Source: Oscarella lobularis (Eukaryota > Porifera > Homoscleromorpha > Homosclerophorida > Oscarellidae). Taken from it: a stretch of 64,000 bases of DNA. Within the stretch, counting starts at the first letter, position 1. Each line of letters opens with the position of its first letter. This document shows positions 23,301-33,835 of the stretch, one piece after another. A program made the translations under genes and the position numbers. The notes beneath the pieces are model-generated. The model was not told where the DNA came from, searched no databases, and was given only the letters and a program-made list of their open reading frames with translations. The DNA is taken from contig NC_089184.1 of NCBI RefSeq assembly GCF_947507565.1, positions 3,038,001-3,102,000 of the forward strand. Direction: 5' to 3'.

Positions 23301-23398
23301 TATTTCGTAGCTGGCTTGAAGTCCCAAGTTGTGAATTGGGAAAATCGCTTGCAGTGGTGCCAGTGCTGCGTTAGCAAGTGGGAACTTCGCGTGCTCTA
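20320..23398 (+). CDS. Ig-like receptor-type protein with a protein-kinase-like C terminus
   Basis: Start not resolved. Coding segments recognised in order: 20330-20515 (Ig-like, ADSGIYLWDV), 20545-20740 (Ig-like half, QTLTFVCTGPLSSD), 20968-21280 (VVQIDVVTTDDANVHLDACW), 21412-21482 and 21529-21780 (Cys-containing, acidic), 21813-22038, 22088-22230, 22300-22470, 22536-22652, and the last exon about 22689-23398. The last exons look like a protein-kinase-like fold: VVIKYLFG with the beta-3 Lys, FVHGDLRSENIIV as catalytic loop, and LIDFDYSG in place of DFG. Lys, Asp and Asn needed for phosphotransfer are present, but the glycine loop is not obvious. I saw no clear membrane helix. It lies between receptors 2 and 3 and shares their duplicated upstream block. 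Function unknown; it could be an atypical kinase or a small-molecule phosphotransferase-like protein. Confidence 0.5.
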
Positions 23399-24704
23399 AT
23401 TGAGAGGTCCACGCAGAGCCATAGACGTTGACTTCGTAATTTGTGTCAGATAGTTTGCACAATTGTTGTTGTAGCGTTTTGAGTAATACCTTCTTAGTGA
23501 CATCATACATCAACTGTAGGCATAGATAAAATATTCTGTAGAGGAACCTAAAAGTTTCGACTAACAGTGACGCACTTTCCGAACGTGCTTTTTCCACGTC
23601 CGGGAAGTACAACGTCAGATCTCGATCATGCACGTGATCGATAAACTATCGAGTCTCAGACGAACGGACGACTTTTCTTCGGCGAACGGCAAGAATTCCA
23701 TCGCTAAACAGCGTCGAGGCGGTGATCAATGGAAGAAAGTGCGAGAAAAGCATCGCTGGAAGCGTGCGAACGAACGCTCGTCGTACTTCCGAGAACGAAC
23801 AGAGGCAGTTCGCGATCGGCGCTTCCAGACATAATTTCTGAACTCGTTCGACGACCTAGAAGGTACGTACCTATATATATAGAATATTATATCTAAGGGG
23901 GACCCTCCCTCTTTTTTTTTCTCCTAATCGTTCTTATTTTTTTTTGAAAGGTCTCCTGCGCAGTTCGGGTCTTGTTTCGAACGTGTAAATCTTGCGCGCG
24001 TAAGTGATGACGAAAGTACTGTAGATCGAAACGTACTCCTCCTCAAGTTCACGTACGTCCTCAATCGTCGTGAGCACGAATGGGAGAAAAAGCAACAAGC
24101 GTCCAATGTGCCCAAGGAAAAGTCGACGACGACGAAGACATCAATCTGCCGCAAAATCGCCATGCATCGGCGTACGAGGTGAGCGCTCTAATTTGCATTG
24201 ACGAATATCCAAAGTTTTGCCGCGCATCAGTGCCCAGAAAAGTTATCCAAACTTGGACGTCGTCACGGGCTTCAAGTCGTGGACCCTAAGCGCACATCGT
24301 CGTAATCAAAGGCTTGAAACGTCAGCAAGGCAAGTAATTAATCGGCATGTGACGACGCTGTCTTTATAGTATACGATCGAATACGGGTGTAGGCGCGCAC
24401 GGCTCTACAATCTGCTATCTTAATTCGCCACGCCTAGCTTTCTGCCCCCCTGGCTAAACCAGCTAAACCGGCTGAACTCTACTATATAAACATTCCAAAC
24501 CTGCTATCTCGATCGTCCTTCGACGGCCTTTCCCGAAACCGAACAGGACGTAGGAGCGACGAACAGCAATCGGTGTTAGGGGTAAGATATCACATCACTT
24601 GTACTGTATCTATAGTCGCCGGAAGCTTGATGATTTCGATCTCTGTCATTGATGGGAACCTCCGTTAATTCCTGGCTTTATAGGACGATTGACTCAGTGT
24701 TGCA
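23399..24704. other. Intergenic region before receptor 3
   Basis: The segment 23540-23862 is the third copy of the conserved upstream block (contains cgactaacagtgacgcac and gcacgtgatcgataaactat), ending gaag|gtacgtacc. An open stretch follows at 24080-24287 whose sequence is partly shared with 19990-20110, but I cannot tie it to a gene. A TATA-like tatataaac at about 24484 lies 220 bases before the receptor 3 start codon. Confidence 0.4.
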
Positions 24705-27605
24705 ATGTTCACTTTGGCGTGGCCGTTGTGGGCATTCTTTCTGTCGAAGCTCATACCTGCTCAAAGTCTCGGTGATTGAAAACAGCCTATATTATACATG
24801 CAGCGAAGACTGTTTTTTTGTCTCTAAATTTAGGCTGTTCCTTAGTTTGCTTCAATGGCGGGTTTTCTTCATCCGATTGTTCTCACTGTGTTTGTCCTTC
24901 AGGATGGACCGGTCTTCGATGTTCTAGCACATGTTTGTACAGTCGGAAATACCGTGATTTGGAATCTGATTTATCTCTTTATAGCGCCTTGTGGAGATGT
25001 GATAAAGGCCTCATCAGGTTATTTGACTTCGCCTGGCTTTCCTGAGGATTACGACATAAACAGAAATTGCACTTGGACGTTTGACTCTTCATTGTCTCCA
25101 TCTGTTATTCTGCTCAGAATCGTATACATCTTTTTGACTGGATCAATCAGCGATTCTTTATGGATTACAGATCGCACTCAGAATTTGAAAGTAACTCATC
25201 TCTATCGAGGAGACTTTGAAGACGGAGACGTTATCAAAGTTGACTCGTCGGTTGTGATACGATTTTCGTCTGGTTCACACGTCTCGTCGCAGAGACGCTT
25301 TGTGTTGGAGTATCAAGTGTTTCCAGGTATGTTTTTCTTGCTCAGCACTTTAAATCCAGACGTCTTCTTTGAGGAACGCTGTTTTAGGAATAGAACCGGT
25401 ATTTATTTCTACACCTGATGATACGACGATGTTGAAAGGTGAATCGGTGTCTCTTGTTTGCCTATCGGTGGGCTCTCCCCAGCCTATTGTTCGGTGGGAA
25501 AAAGACGGTAGAAACGTCACTCTGCCTCAGGGCAGTAAGAACGGGGAACTTCGTATTCAAAGTGCTAATGAGTCGACGGATTCTGGCATGTACGATTGCA
25601 TATCTGAAAACTATTTAGGAACAGTAAGGCACCAATTCTTAGTGGAAGTTCACGGTATTTGCTAAAATAGCTAAAATCGGTCTAATGAAACATTTTTTTT
25701 TTTGATGTTGTAGTTCGTCCAAGGATCACTCACGAACCCGCTGATGCTCTTCTAGATGTTTATATTTCTCGTCAGTACGTCTACTTTCGGTGTGATGCGT
25801 ATGGAATTCCAGAGCCGGAAATTCACTGGAAAAAGGTTGATTCTAGCGTAGTTTCTATGATTTGCTATCCTTACTCTCGACCTATGCAGGATGGGAACTT
25901 GATCCAAAATCCTTCTTACCTGTCAAGCGCAAGTCGATGGCTTAGAGTTCGCGTCAGTTCTGATAAGTTTGGTAAGTACAGCTGCTATGCCAATAATTCG
26001 GCTGGAGCAGTGGAATCATCGCCTGCTGTTTTATCCGGAAAGAATGCTTCAGGTAAGTGATGGCGTGCAATTTGAGCTACATTTCGTCACTTTTCTAGGC
26101 TTTCACATACCGGATCGTGCGTACGTCAGCAGCAGTTTCTTGGTCAATGCTAATTCAACAGTAGCTTTCCTTTTTGACTTTTGTTGTCGGGCTGAAATCC
26201 AAATTCAAAAAATTTTCCGAGATGGCAATTCCTTAAGTGGTTTAAAATATCGAGGTTTAAACACGGTATTTAGCGATGATCAGATAGTGACATTTGAGAA
26301 CGCAACAGTAAGCGATTCTGGAGTGTACAAGTTTGAGATTTTGGTCATTGTGGATTACCGGGATGTTTTTGAGACGTTTCTTTTTCACCCTATCGACGTA
26401 AAAGGTCGGTGTCTAGGTAAACTTTGAAAAGGTGTGATAACGGCATCCGGCCTTTAGAGTTGCCTCGTCCAATTATGTCTCCTTCGACGCAAATCTACCC
26501 TTTTCATCCTGGAAAATCTCTTCTTTTAGTATGTACCGAACGACTGACTAATCCTCGTTCTTCTCTCAGCTGGTTTCTAAACGGCGTCAGAATGAATGAT
26601 AAAGGACATTCGCACTTTGTTTATAACTACGACAGAAAGTCTTATTTGAATGTTCGAAACTTGACGAAAGTTATTGTTGATAGAAACAACCATAACAATT
26701 GGCGGGGAGATTTTGGAGCAAATTTCACTTGCCAAGCGAAAACGACGTACTCCAGTGAAGCCAAAAATATATCAGCTTGGATTAGTACGTGTCATTAAGG
26801 AATGCGTAAATATTCACTTTAAATATTCATAGGTCTTCCATCGCACGTCGGATCTTACGGATACTTTTGGTCTTTCTGGTCATCTTCAGCCCAATGCAGT
26901 GGTGGAATTTGTGGCAGAAATTCAGGTTTTCGTTTAAGGCACCGAACGTGTTTTTATGGAAACTCCTTTCGTTCGCATTGCTACGGTGGTCGAAACTCGA
27001 TCGAAGCCTGCTTTAGTGAGCGAAACTGCAGCTCGATGGCAGGCAAGTACGCGTAGATTCGAAGGCGTGGTTACATTGTCTGCTTCTTAGAGTCACCAAC
27101 GGAAACATCTAGAAGTCCTGAAGACGGTAGCTTATAAATAATTTTTTCGGTTTCATTGAGTGATAATTTTTTTTCTGCTAAAGAAGGACTCTCAGCAGGA
27201 GCGGCCTCTGGTGTAACGTTTGTGACAATGCTAGTTGTTATCGGTGCAGCTGCATTCCTCATCGTGGTGATTTTTAAGAAGAAAAAGATTTCATTTCGTC
27301 AATCGCCTCAAGCCAAAGCTGACAAATGTGCTGCTTCTCAGTCGTCGTCAACGAGCCCATATTCGACAACACCAGCGATTGCGAAAGCCAGAATAAAATC
27401 AAATGAAAGTGGACAGACTGTTTCTGATTCTTCGAATGACGCAGTTGGAGGCCAAGAAATGAAAGCCGACCCCGTGTATGAAGACGTTGAAAATTCTTCT
27501 CTAAACAAGAAAGAGGACATCAGATGGACCACTACTTCTCACTATGACAAGGTTGAGTCAGATGACGCTCGTGATCAGCAGCAGAAAAAATCGTATACCT
27601 GGTAA
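24705..27605 (+). CDS. EGF-CUB-Ig-TSP1 transmembrane receptor, copy 3
   Basis: Exons inferred at 24705-24765, 24834-24932, 24985-25326, 25388-25654, 25714-25835, 25890-26052, 26099-26404, 26458-26784, 26833-27042, 27091-27126, 27184-27605; total 2355 bases in frame, 784 residues. Exons 2 to 6 have exactly the lengths of copies 1 and 2. Domain order is the same: signal peptide, EGF (GWTGLRC), CUB (PGFPEDYDINRNCTWTFD), Ig units, TSP1 (FWSFWSSSAQCSGGICGRNS), membrane helix, KKKK and a tail with PVYEDV and SHYDKV (SxYxxV kept). The stalk exon is shorter (36 versus 81 bases). The intron after exon 9 has a GC donor. The last codons end TGG TAA, and the stop lies inside a good donor context (tg|gtaagc), so a further 3' exon is possible. 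Confidence 0.82.
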
Positions 27606-28265
27606 GCCCGTTTTCATGACTGTCTAGTAGTTGAAACGCTGTTAGTTTTCTTGTTGTGTTCCTCAGTGTGGTCAATGCATAAAAAGGAATTGATTTTGTC
27701 CATAGACATACATGATAATGACGTGATCCTACTAGTGCGCCTGCTCTAAAGCTATCGGTCAAATCGCTCAAGGAAGACGAAGAGGTTAGCTGAAGTAGGC
27801 CAAACGAAGTGAGTGTAGTACATTCTTGTGGATACGGTTGTAGGGAAGTATGAGTTGGATGGAAAACGACCAGATCGAAGGTCTCCTTTCTTTGAACGCG
27901 CTCTACAGCGGTCCGATTCCGTCAGGATTGGGCTCCTGCTTACTCTGCAACAGCTTTCGACGCGAATCGGCTTCTGACGTACACGAATCTCTCAGCGAAT
28001 CAGGTCCTCGTCCTCAGTCTCCCTCTCTGACGACGTCTTCCAAGCGATCAAAAGTCTTATTTAGAGACCGAAAATCCTTCGCCCAAAATCTCTAAACAAA
28101 CAACGATTACCAGATGCAACGCACACAACGTACGTGACGTTGTGATGAGATCTATAATGAGTTCATATTGAATATGCTGTAGATAACGTACTCAGTCATC
28201 GCGAGCAAAGGCAAAAATCTTCTGAAAATTGAATTACGGATAAGCGGTGGCATCTGACTACGTCG
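27606..28265. other. Downstream region of receptor 3
   Basis: The beginning repeats short motifs found after receptors 1 and 2 (for example gttgtgttcctcagtgtggtca and tgcgcctgctctaaa). An open frame of 81 codons runs at 27850-28095 but has no recognisable domain and overlaps sequence that is only weakly shared with the other units, so I do not call it a gene. Confidence 0.35.
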
Positions 28266-28665
28266 TCCATGTAGTAGCCTCATTGCCTGCATCTCTGTTT
28301 TAGCGGCCAATGCTTTCCTATTTGTACACGAGAGCTTTGGCCATCGCCGTCTCTTTAGGAGACGACGCCAAAGTCATATGACGATGTCGTCTCTTTAGGA
28401 GACGACGACGACGCCGTCATATGATGTTGTCTTTCATATATGACGCGAAGGCAACATCTGATGTTGCCGTCTCTGTATGTGACGAAGGCGTATTCGATGG
28501 TGTCGTCTTTGTATTTGACTAAGGCGGCATTTGATGTTGCCGTCTTTGTATGAGGCGAAGGCGGCATCTGATGTTGCCGTCTCTCTAGTAGCTTCATCGC
28601 GTGCATTTCCGCTTTTGCGGCCCAAAGCTTTCCTATTTTTACGCGAGAGCTTTGGTCGTTGTGTT
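28266..28665. repeat. Minisatellite of about 37-base units between direct repeats
   Basis: Between about 28370 and 28590 a unit of about 37 bases recurs roughly six times (core gatgttgccgtctttgtatg, then aggcgaaggcggcatct), with changes between units. It is flanked by two related 80-base direct repeats (28270-28350 and 28585-28665), each carrying tagtagc.tcatt/cg then agctttcctattt and a gagagctttgg motif. There is no spacer diversity as in a CRISPR array. Confidence 0.65.
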
Positions 28666-30460
28666 TTTTCTTTACAAGAGCTTTTTGGCGTATTCTTAAT
28701 TCTAGTTTTCATTCCCCGGGTTTTGATTGAAAGGCTTTCTGCGCACTGGCTTTTGCGCTAATGTATCGATGCGAAGGCGGGACTTGCTGGAGGAAGAAAA
28801 AGAGCAGATTTCGTAGCGTTTTTGTAGATTGTTTATTTTTTTTAGTCACAGTAGCATAAGGGTGAAGGGTGAAGGGTCCTGAGCACGACCCGTACATGAG
28901 ACTGTAAAACTGCTCCTATGCGATGGGTCTCGCGTGCATGCGCATACATCCTTACACCACGTAATGTTTGATTTTACAATCTTTATTTATATAACCCGGA
29001 AGTAAACCGGAAATCCAAAAAAATTTGCGCACGCGTCTCTTCTTTTTTGCTGTCCACCTGCACAGACCGCAGGGGTCCGTACAGGCTTCGCTTGGGTGGG
29101 GGTCAACCTCACTACTCCCCCGTCGGAGTTAGAGCCTGTTTAGTCTCCCGGCTCGGACGCCTGGGACCGGCAGCCCTCGGATGTGAGTGCTACCGGCCTG
29201 GATCCAGGGGGACCGCTATTGTAACCCACCGCGTCTTGCCCAAGTGGGGTGGCAGTTTAACACTCATGCCACTGGAGTAGGGGCTGTGCTCCCCTGCGTT
29301 CAAGCCACGTTTAACCTCTTTGGCTCAAGAGTTGGGCCGGTTTTATTTAGTCACCTCGGGGCCCAGAGGTGAATCGACGGCGACATCGAAAAGCTTCCCG
29401 AATGTGCCTACAAAGCAAAAAGAACAGATGAAAAGAGAACCAACCATACGTATACACCTGGTGCATCGATGGGTTCCAACTGACATACGGTCGTACCACC
29501 ACGATATACCTACACACATACATGCATATACGTTTGCAAACTTCACCAACATCAAATCTACCTTGACGTTCTTCAGATCAATAAAAATCTCGGGTATATG
29601 TGCTGATGAAGTGACGACTCTTGAGCAATCGGAGCGCTGCAAGTTGGACAGCGTCACGATACGGATCCTTCCAATATTCTGACAAGCCTCGCAGTGACGT
29701 CTATATTTAATTAAAAAAGATCCATTAATACAAGAGGTTGACTGGTGGAATTTTGTCACATACGCTGAAAATAACGCGATGGTCCATTCCAACCAAGCAT
29801 CACGGTTACAGTTATTAATAACTGACGATGTCTAATTAAAAACGAATGTCTGATGATAGTCAATGAATGTAATAAAATTAAATACCTCAAGAGAAGTCGA
29901 CTTAAGAGAGGAACACCTCTCAACCTGTCGGTTGTTGCAACGTCTTGCACCTTGATATCACTCCGTTGTTTTGAGGATCAAGATGTTTCAAATGATGACG
30001 TCACGAAAATGAAAATGAAACGATTGCTTCGTTCTTCAGCTTCACCAATACTCTTACAAAAAGCTTTGGAGCAACAAGAAACCTAGCATAGAAGCAAACA
30101 GCACAACTGCTCAAAGCATGGGAAAGGGACCCCCTTTGAACAATTTAGGGGACCTGTCCTCCTTTCCCTTTAGTACTTTACTCGTACCAAATAATGCGAA
30201 ACACCCTATCGTCAAGGCATACCTGCACGTAGATGCACGCAACAGACCTGATCAGTCGCCATAGCTTGAACGAAACGATCGTTTTCGAGACGATCGTGCG
30301 AGAAATGCTCTCTAGGAACGGTCTCCGGCACCTTGTTCAGCAAATAAGATATAAAGTACCTAATTCGCTGCAGAAACTGCCTGTAGGAGCGACAGCTTCG
30401 TCGAAAGAAGCTTGAAACAGACGGAGAAGTCAACCTTTATCCGGGTATCCTCTTTTCAAA
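28666..30460. other. Intergenic region with a GC-rich block
   Basis: No gene is supported with confidence. The block 29045-29380 is far more GC rich than its surroundings (for example cccggctcggacgcctggga) and looks like inserted repetitive DNA of unknown class. An uninterrupted 149-codon frame runs on the minus strand at 29343-29792 (contains GRIRIVTLSNLQRSDCSRVV) but I recognise no domain, and I cannot exclude chance. Upstream of 30461 lies the promoter of the next gene. Confidence 0.35.
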
Positions 30461-32716
30461 ATGGCCGACGCTCGTTCAAAAAATCGCTCCAATGCTCTGT
30501 TCGTTTTCGCATCTTTACCGTGTCCCTTGCTTTAATGGTTATTTTAGGACGTTTGATCAGCTTTCCGAGCTCGTGCGCGTGGCGAGAGACAACGAAATGA
30601 AAGGAAAAGAGAGAAATCGACGAATCATGTCCGAATTCGATCGCGCGAGACAACGAATCGCCGCCAAGAACGTCAGCCTGGACATTCTAAATGCAGCAAA
30701 GGCAATGAACGTCTCTTTCAGTCGCGGGAAACGTTTGATTTCAATTTTAGAAAAATTACGTGGAGGCGTGTCTCGATCCAATGTACGATGATTGGAAGGC
30801 GGCTGTTTGTTCTCAGAGGCGTCAGTGGGAGGAGAAACGACGCGTCGACGCGAAAGCCGCTTTGGTCGCTTCCGTTGGAAATTTTCAACCTATGACGTCA
30901 TCGACTCGTCATAAGCCGGTGTTTCCTAATTTTTCACTTTCTCAAATTAAGGCGACGCTCACGACGCCGGAAGATGAAAAAGAAGAAAAGGAGGAGGAGG
31001 AGGAGGATGAAGGAGAGAATTTTTTGCCTTTGACTGTGGAGCAGTTAGGAAGCCGTGGTCCAATCAAGACTACTGTAGAACTGGAGAATAATGATGATGA
31101 TGATAATGATGATGATGATGATGATGAATCAGTGAGCATTGCGTTGCCTCAAGCGAATTCACAGCAGGAAGAACAAAGTGGCAGTTGCACTGAGTCAAAT
31201 GAAGATGAGGAGCAAGTTGAAGAGAAAGTCGTGTTGACTGACAGGCAAAGGGATGCAGAAGAGCAGAGTGTAGTGACGTCTGAGGAGGATGATGATAAGG
31301 AAGTGGTGGCCAGTCTTATTTCTCCGGAGCACGCTGACGAGAATGAGGCGGACAACGCAGAGGAAGAAGTGGTTGTCAATAGGACATATGACGAAGAGAA
31401 AAGTCTTAATTCTCCTGAAGAAATTGAGAAGAATGACGTACCAGTAGTAGACAACGTTGTCTCGTTTTCCACAGAGGAAGAAGTGGTAGTCATTAGGAAA
31501 TTTGACGAAGAGAAAAGTCTTAGTTTTCCAGAACAAGCTGAAGAGAATGATGTAGACAACGTTGTCTCGTTTTCAGGTGGTGAAGTGTCCGTGAGCTCGA
31601 CGATGCTGTCCACTGAGTCGGAGGCACCAGTGAATCATCATCCTACCCCTCTTAATATCGTCAACTTGAAGAAATTGATGACGGCTATTGAGAACGATGT
31701 TCACATGGGTGTCGAGACGGAAGATCTGTACCAAGATGAAGACTGCTCAATAGGCATGAAAAAGAGAGTGCAGCAGTATGAGCGTCCACTCGTCGTTGTA
31801 CCTTTGCCTAATTTTTGTTCTAGGGCGCTCGAAATCAACGGTAGTCTTGAGCACTTCAGTGCAAGCAGTCTGAGTATGGTAGCACTCGATGAACTGAGAC
31901 GTCTCTGTGCTGGAAACGAGCGAATTCCTCCTCTCATTCCAAGTGCAATGCTTCGGCAAGGAACGCCTCTTGATCGAATTCAGTTTAGGTAATTGCCTTA
32001 GCATACGTGAATTTTTAATAGATTTGTTTCTTAGAGATGAGTTAGATCCGAGTTGGGTGCCATGTTGGGATCTGATGTCTACTCACCTTGGAGTTCTCTT
32101 TGGCCAGTCTATCTTGTCTGTAGATGTAGCTGTTGGAGTATTTCTACCTGTGCTTCTGTCACCATCTCAGTTGGAACGTGCTGACAGAAAGCAGAAAGTG
32201 AGGAGTCTATAGAGATATCATGAGTCAATTAGTAACTTGCTTCTTCTATCCAGGCTAGTGCTAGTGATATTTTGAAATGTGCGTTTCAGAGCATTATTGG
32301 CAGTTCTTCGAAGGAATGCTCCTCCGCCGTTTCAACTGCTGATGTGCCTAAGCAAAACGATTCACTAGATATAGAGGAAGCTGCAGCTGCAATATCACCG
32401 ACAGCTTTGAGTCCCCAGTAAGGAAAAGAGAGTGATCGTTGTAAAGTCTTACTTCTATACGTAGACCGATCATTGATACGAGAAGTGAGAAGACGGCTTC
32501 TCGTCTAAGTAAGTAAAAAGGATATAGACGTGCAACTGATGAAACGTTTGTTTCCATAAAGGTTTCCTCCTTGAATCAGACAGTGAGAGTGAACTGATGG
32601 AAAAGGTGCTATCAAGACAACCAAAGAAGCACCATCAAAGTGACGACGTAATAGAAATAGACGAGCACCTGAGTGAAAACAACGACGAAGACGACGACTT
32701 TGACTTCTACGATTGA
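30461..32716 (+). CDS. Acidic coiled protein of unknown function
   Basis: Exons inferred: 30461-30498, 30548-30710, 30751-31988, 32035-32197, 32254-32417, 32465-32508, 32562-32716, joined in frame; introns 2 (40 bases) and 1 (49 bases) are short. The N terminus is basic and helical (TFDQLSELVRVARDNEMKGK, then MYDDWKAAVCSQRRQWEEKR), suggesting a coiled coil. The middle (about residues 135-350) is very acidic, with runs of Glu and Asp encoded partly by a GAT repeat at 31093-31130, and repeats of a VVVxRxxDEEKSLxxPEE-like unit. The C terminus has a small hydrophobic domain (GVLFGQSILSVDVAVGVFLP) and ends with acidic residues. I do not recognise the family; an N-terminal centrosomal-protein-like helix is possible but unproven. 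Its stop is 24 bases from that of the convergent methyltransferase gene. Confidence 0.7.
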
Positions 32717-32739
32717 GACATTATTTGTACATTCATTGA

Positions 32740-33534
32740 TTATATGAGCTGACCAACTGCATGACAAGCAGCTATTGCACCCTTTTCCTTTCGAATGAGA
32801 CTTATCTTATCGAAATTTATGAGACGAAATCCTGCTTTGTCTAGCGCCTCCTTCACTAGGTCCTCAGTGAGAGGTAGAGTGAAAAACATTTTTTCTCCCA
32901 CAGGGTATCTTCTCTCTCCGAGCACGCAATTGAGCACAAACCACGATCCACTTCCTTTGAGCAACTTAGCTAATTTTTGAACCGACGATATGAAGCGATC
33001 GTTTGTGGGGCACGCGACTTCGAGACAAAATGACGAACTGACGACGTCGAAGTAGTTATCATAGTCATCTTTTCCGAGAGGTTTTTCATCGAGAATGTTG
33101 CATGGGGTGCACGAGAGTTTGACTTTAACTTCGCTTGCTCTTTGCTCAAGTGCATCGTCCTTATGATTTTTTTCCAGATTTCGGATGACGTATTGAAAGA
33201 AGGCTGTCCAATGGGTCTCAGCTGAAGTGGGCGTGGCCTTTTTCCATTCGTTCGTCGTCTTTAGTGCAGCGGGCGAGTAATCGGCGAGAACGATGCGCGA
33301 TGCGAACGGTGCTGCACTGATGAGATGAGAAACGGTCGGGCCTCCACCGAATTCGAGAATCGATGCCGAATCGGGTGGGAAATGAGTCGTTTTCGTGTAG
33401 AATTCGTGCAGTTTCGTCAAGACGAACGCTTCTCGATCACTCCTCTCGACGTTTGTGTCGTAGTACTTTTCGACGAAGGCGTTCGAGTCGAATTGACCGA
33501 TGTAGTCTTCGCCGAAGCAAATTTCCTCAGTCAT
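32740..33534 (-). CDS. NNMT/PNMT/TEMT-family class I methyltransferase
   Basis: A single uninterrupted frame of 264 residues. It opens with the family's typical N terminus (YIGQFDSNAFVEKYYD), has the SAM-binding motif I as SILEFGGGPTVSHLI at about residue 60, an acidic residue at the end of strand 2 (IVLADYSPAA), and DVVSSSFCLEVAC, corresponding to the conserved stretch after motif II. The size fits the 260-290 residues usual for the family, which transfers methyl from S-adenosylmethionine to small amines such as nicotinamide or phenylethanolamine; the substrate cannot be told from the sequence. It is intronless unlike its neighbours, and converges on the gene at 30461. Confidence 0.88.
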   Translation of the reverse strand: MTEEICFGEDYIGQFDSNAFVEKYYDTNVERSDREAFVLTKLHEFYTKTTHFPPDSASILEFGGGPTVSHLISAAPFASRIVLADYSPAALKTTNEWKKATPTSAETHWTAFFQYVIRNLEKNHKDDALEQRASEVKVKLSCTPCNILDEKPLGKDDYDNYFDVVSSSFCLEVACPTNDRFISSVQKLAKLLKGSGSWFVLNCVLGERRYPVGEKMFFTLPLTEDLVKEALDKAGFRLINFDKISLIRKEKGAIAACHAVGQLI

Positions 33535-33835
33535 GACTTTGAGGAAGTGTTACGTCATGCATTCACGTCACACGGGAAACGTCATCGACAGACACGCTTA
33601 CCAGTGGTATCTTTATAGACGGCTCTGACATATACATGTACATAAAATATTACAGCACTCTAATAGTACCTGTCCCGAAATAAACGAGAAACTTGAACAC
33701 TCGGATCGTTTGAAAAAAACCTTTGCGTCTCCAATCGAAAATTGTCCTGTCCTATGCATTGGAATAATGCTGAGATAGCAATAAAATTAGTATATCAAAT
33801 AAACGTGACATTTAGTGAGAAAAAAATTGTCTTAG

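Noticed and set aside
28370-28590. Possible CRISPR array
   Set aside because: Units are directly adjacent with no unique spacers, in a eukaryotic setting; it is a minisatellite.
29343-29792. 149-codon minus frame as a gene
   Set aside because: No domain, no paired exons or convincing start; mentioned only as a candidate.
31149-31613. Long Ser/Thr-rich frame on the minus strand
   Set aside because: It is the complement of the acidic Glu/Asp repeats of the + strand gene at 30461.
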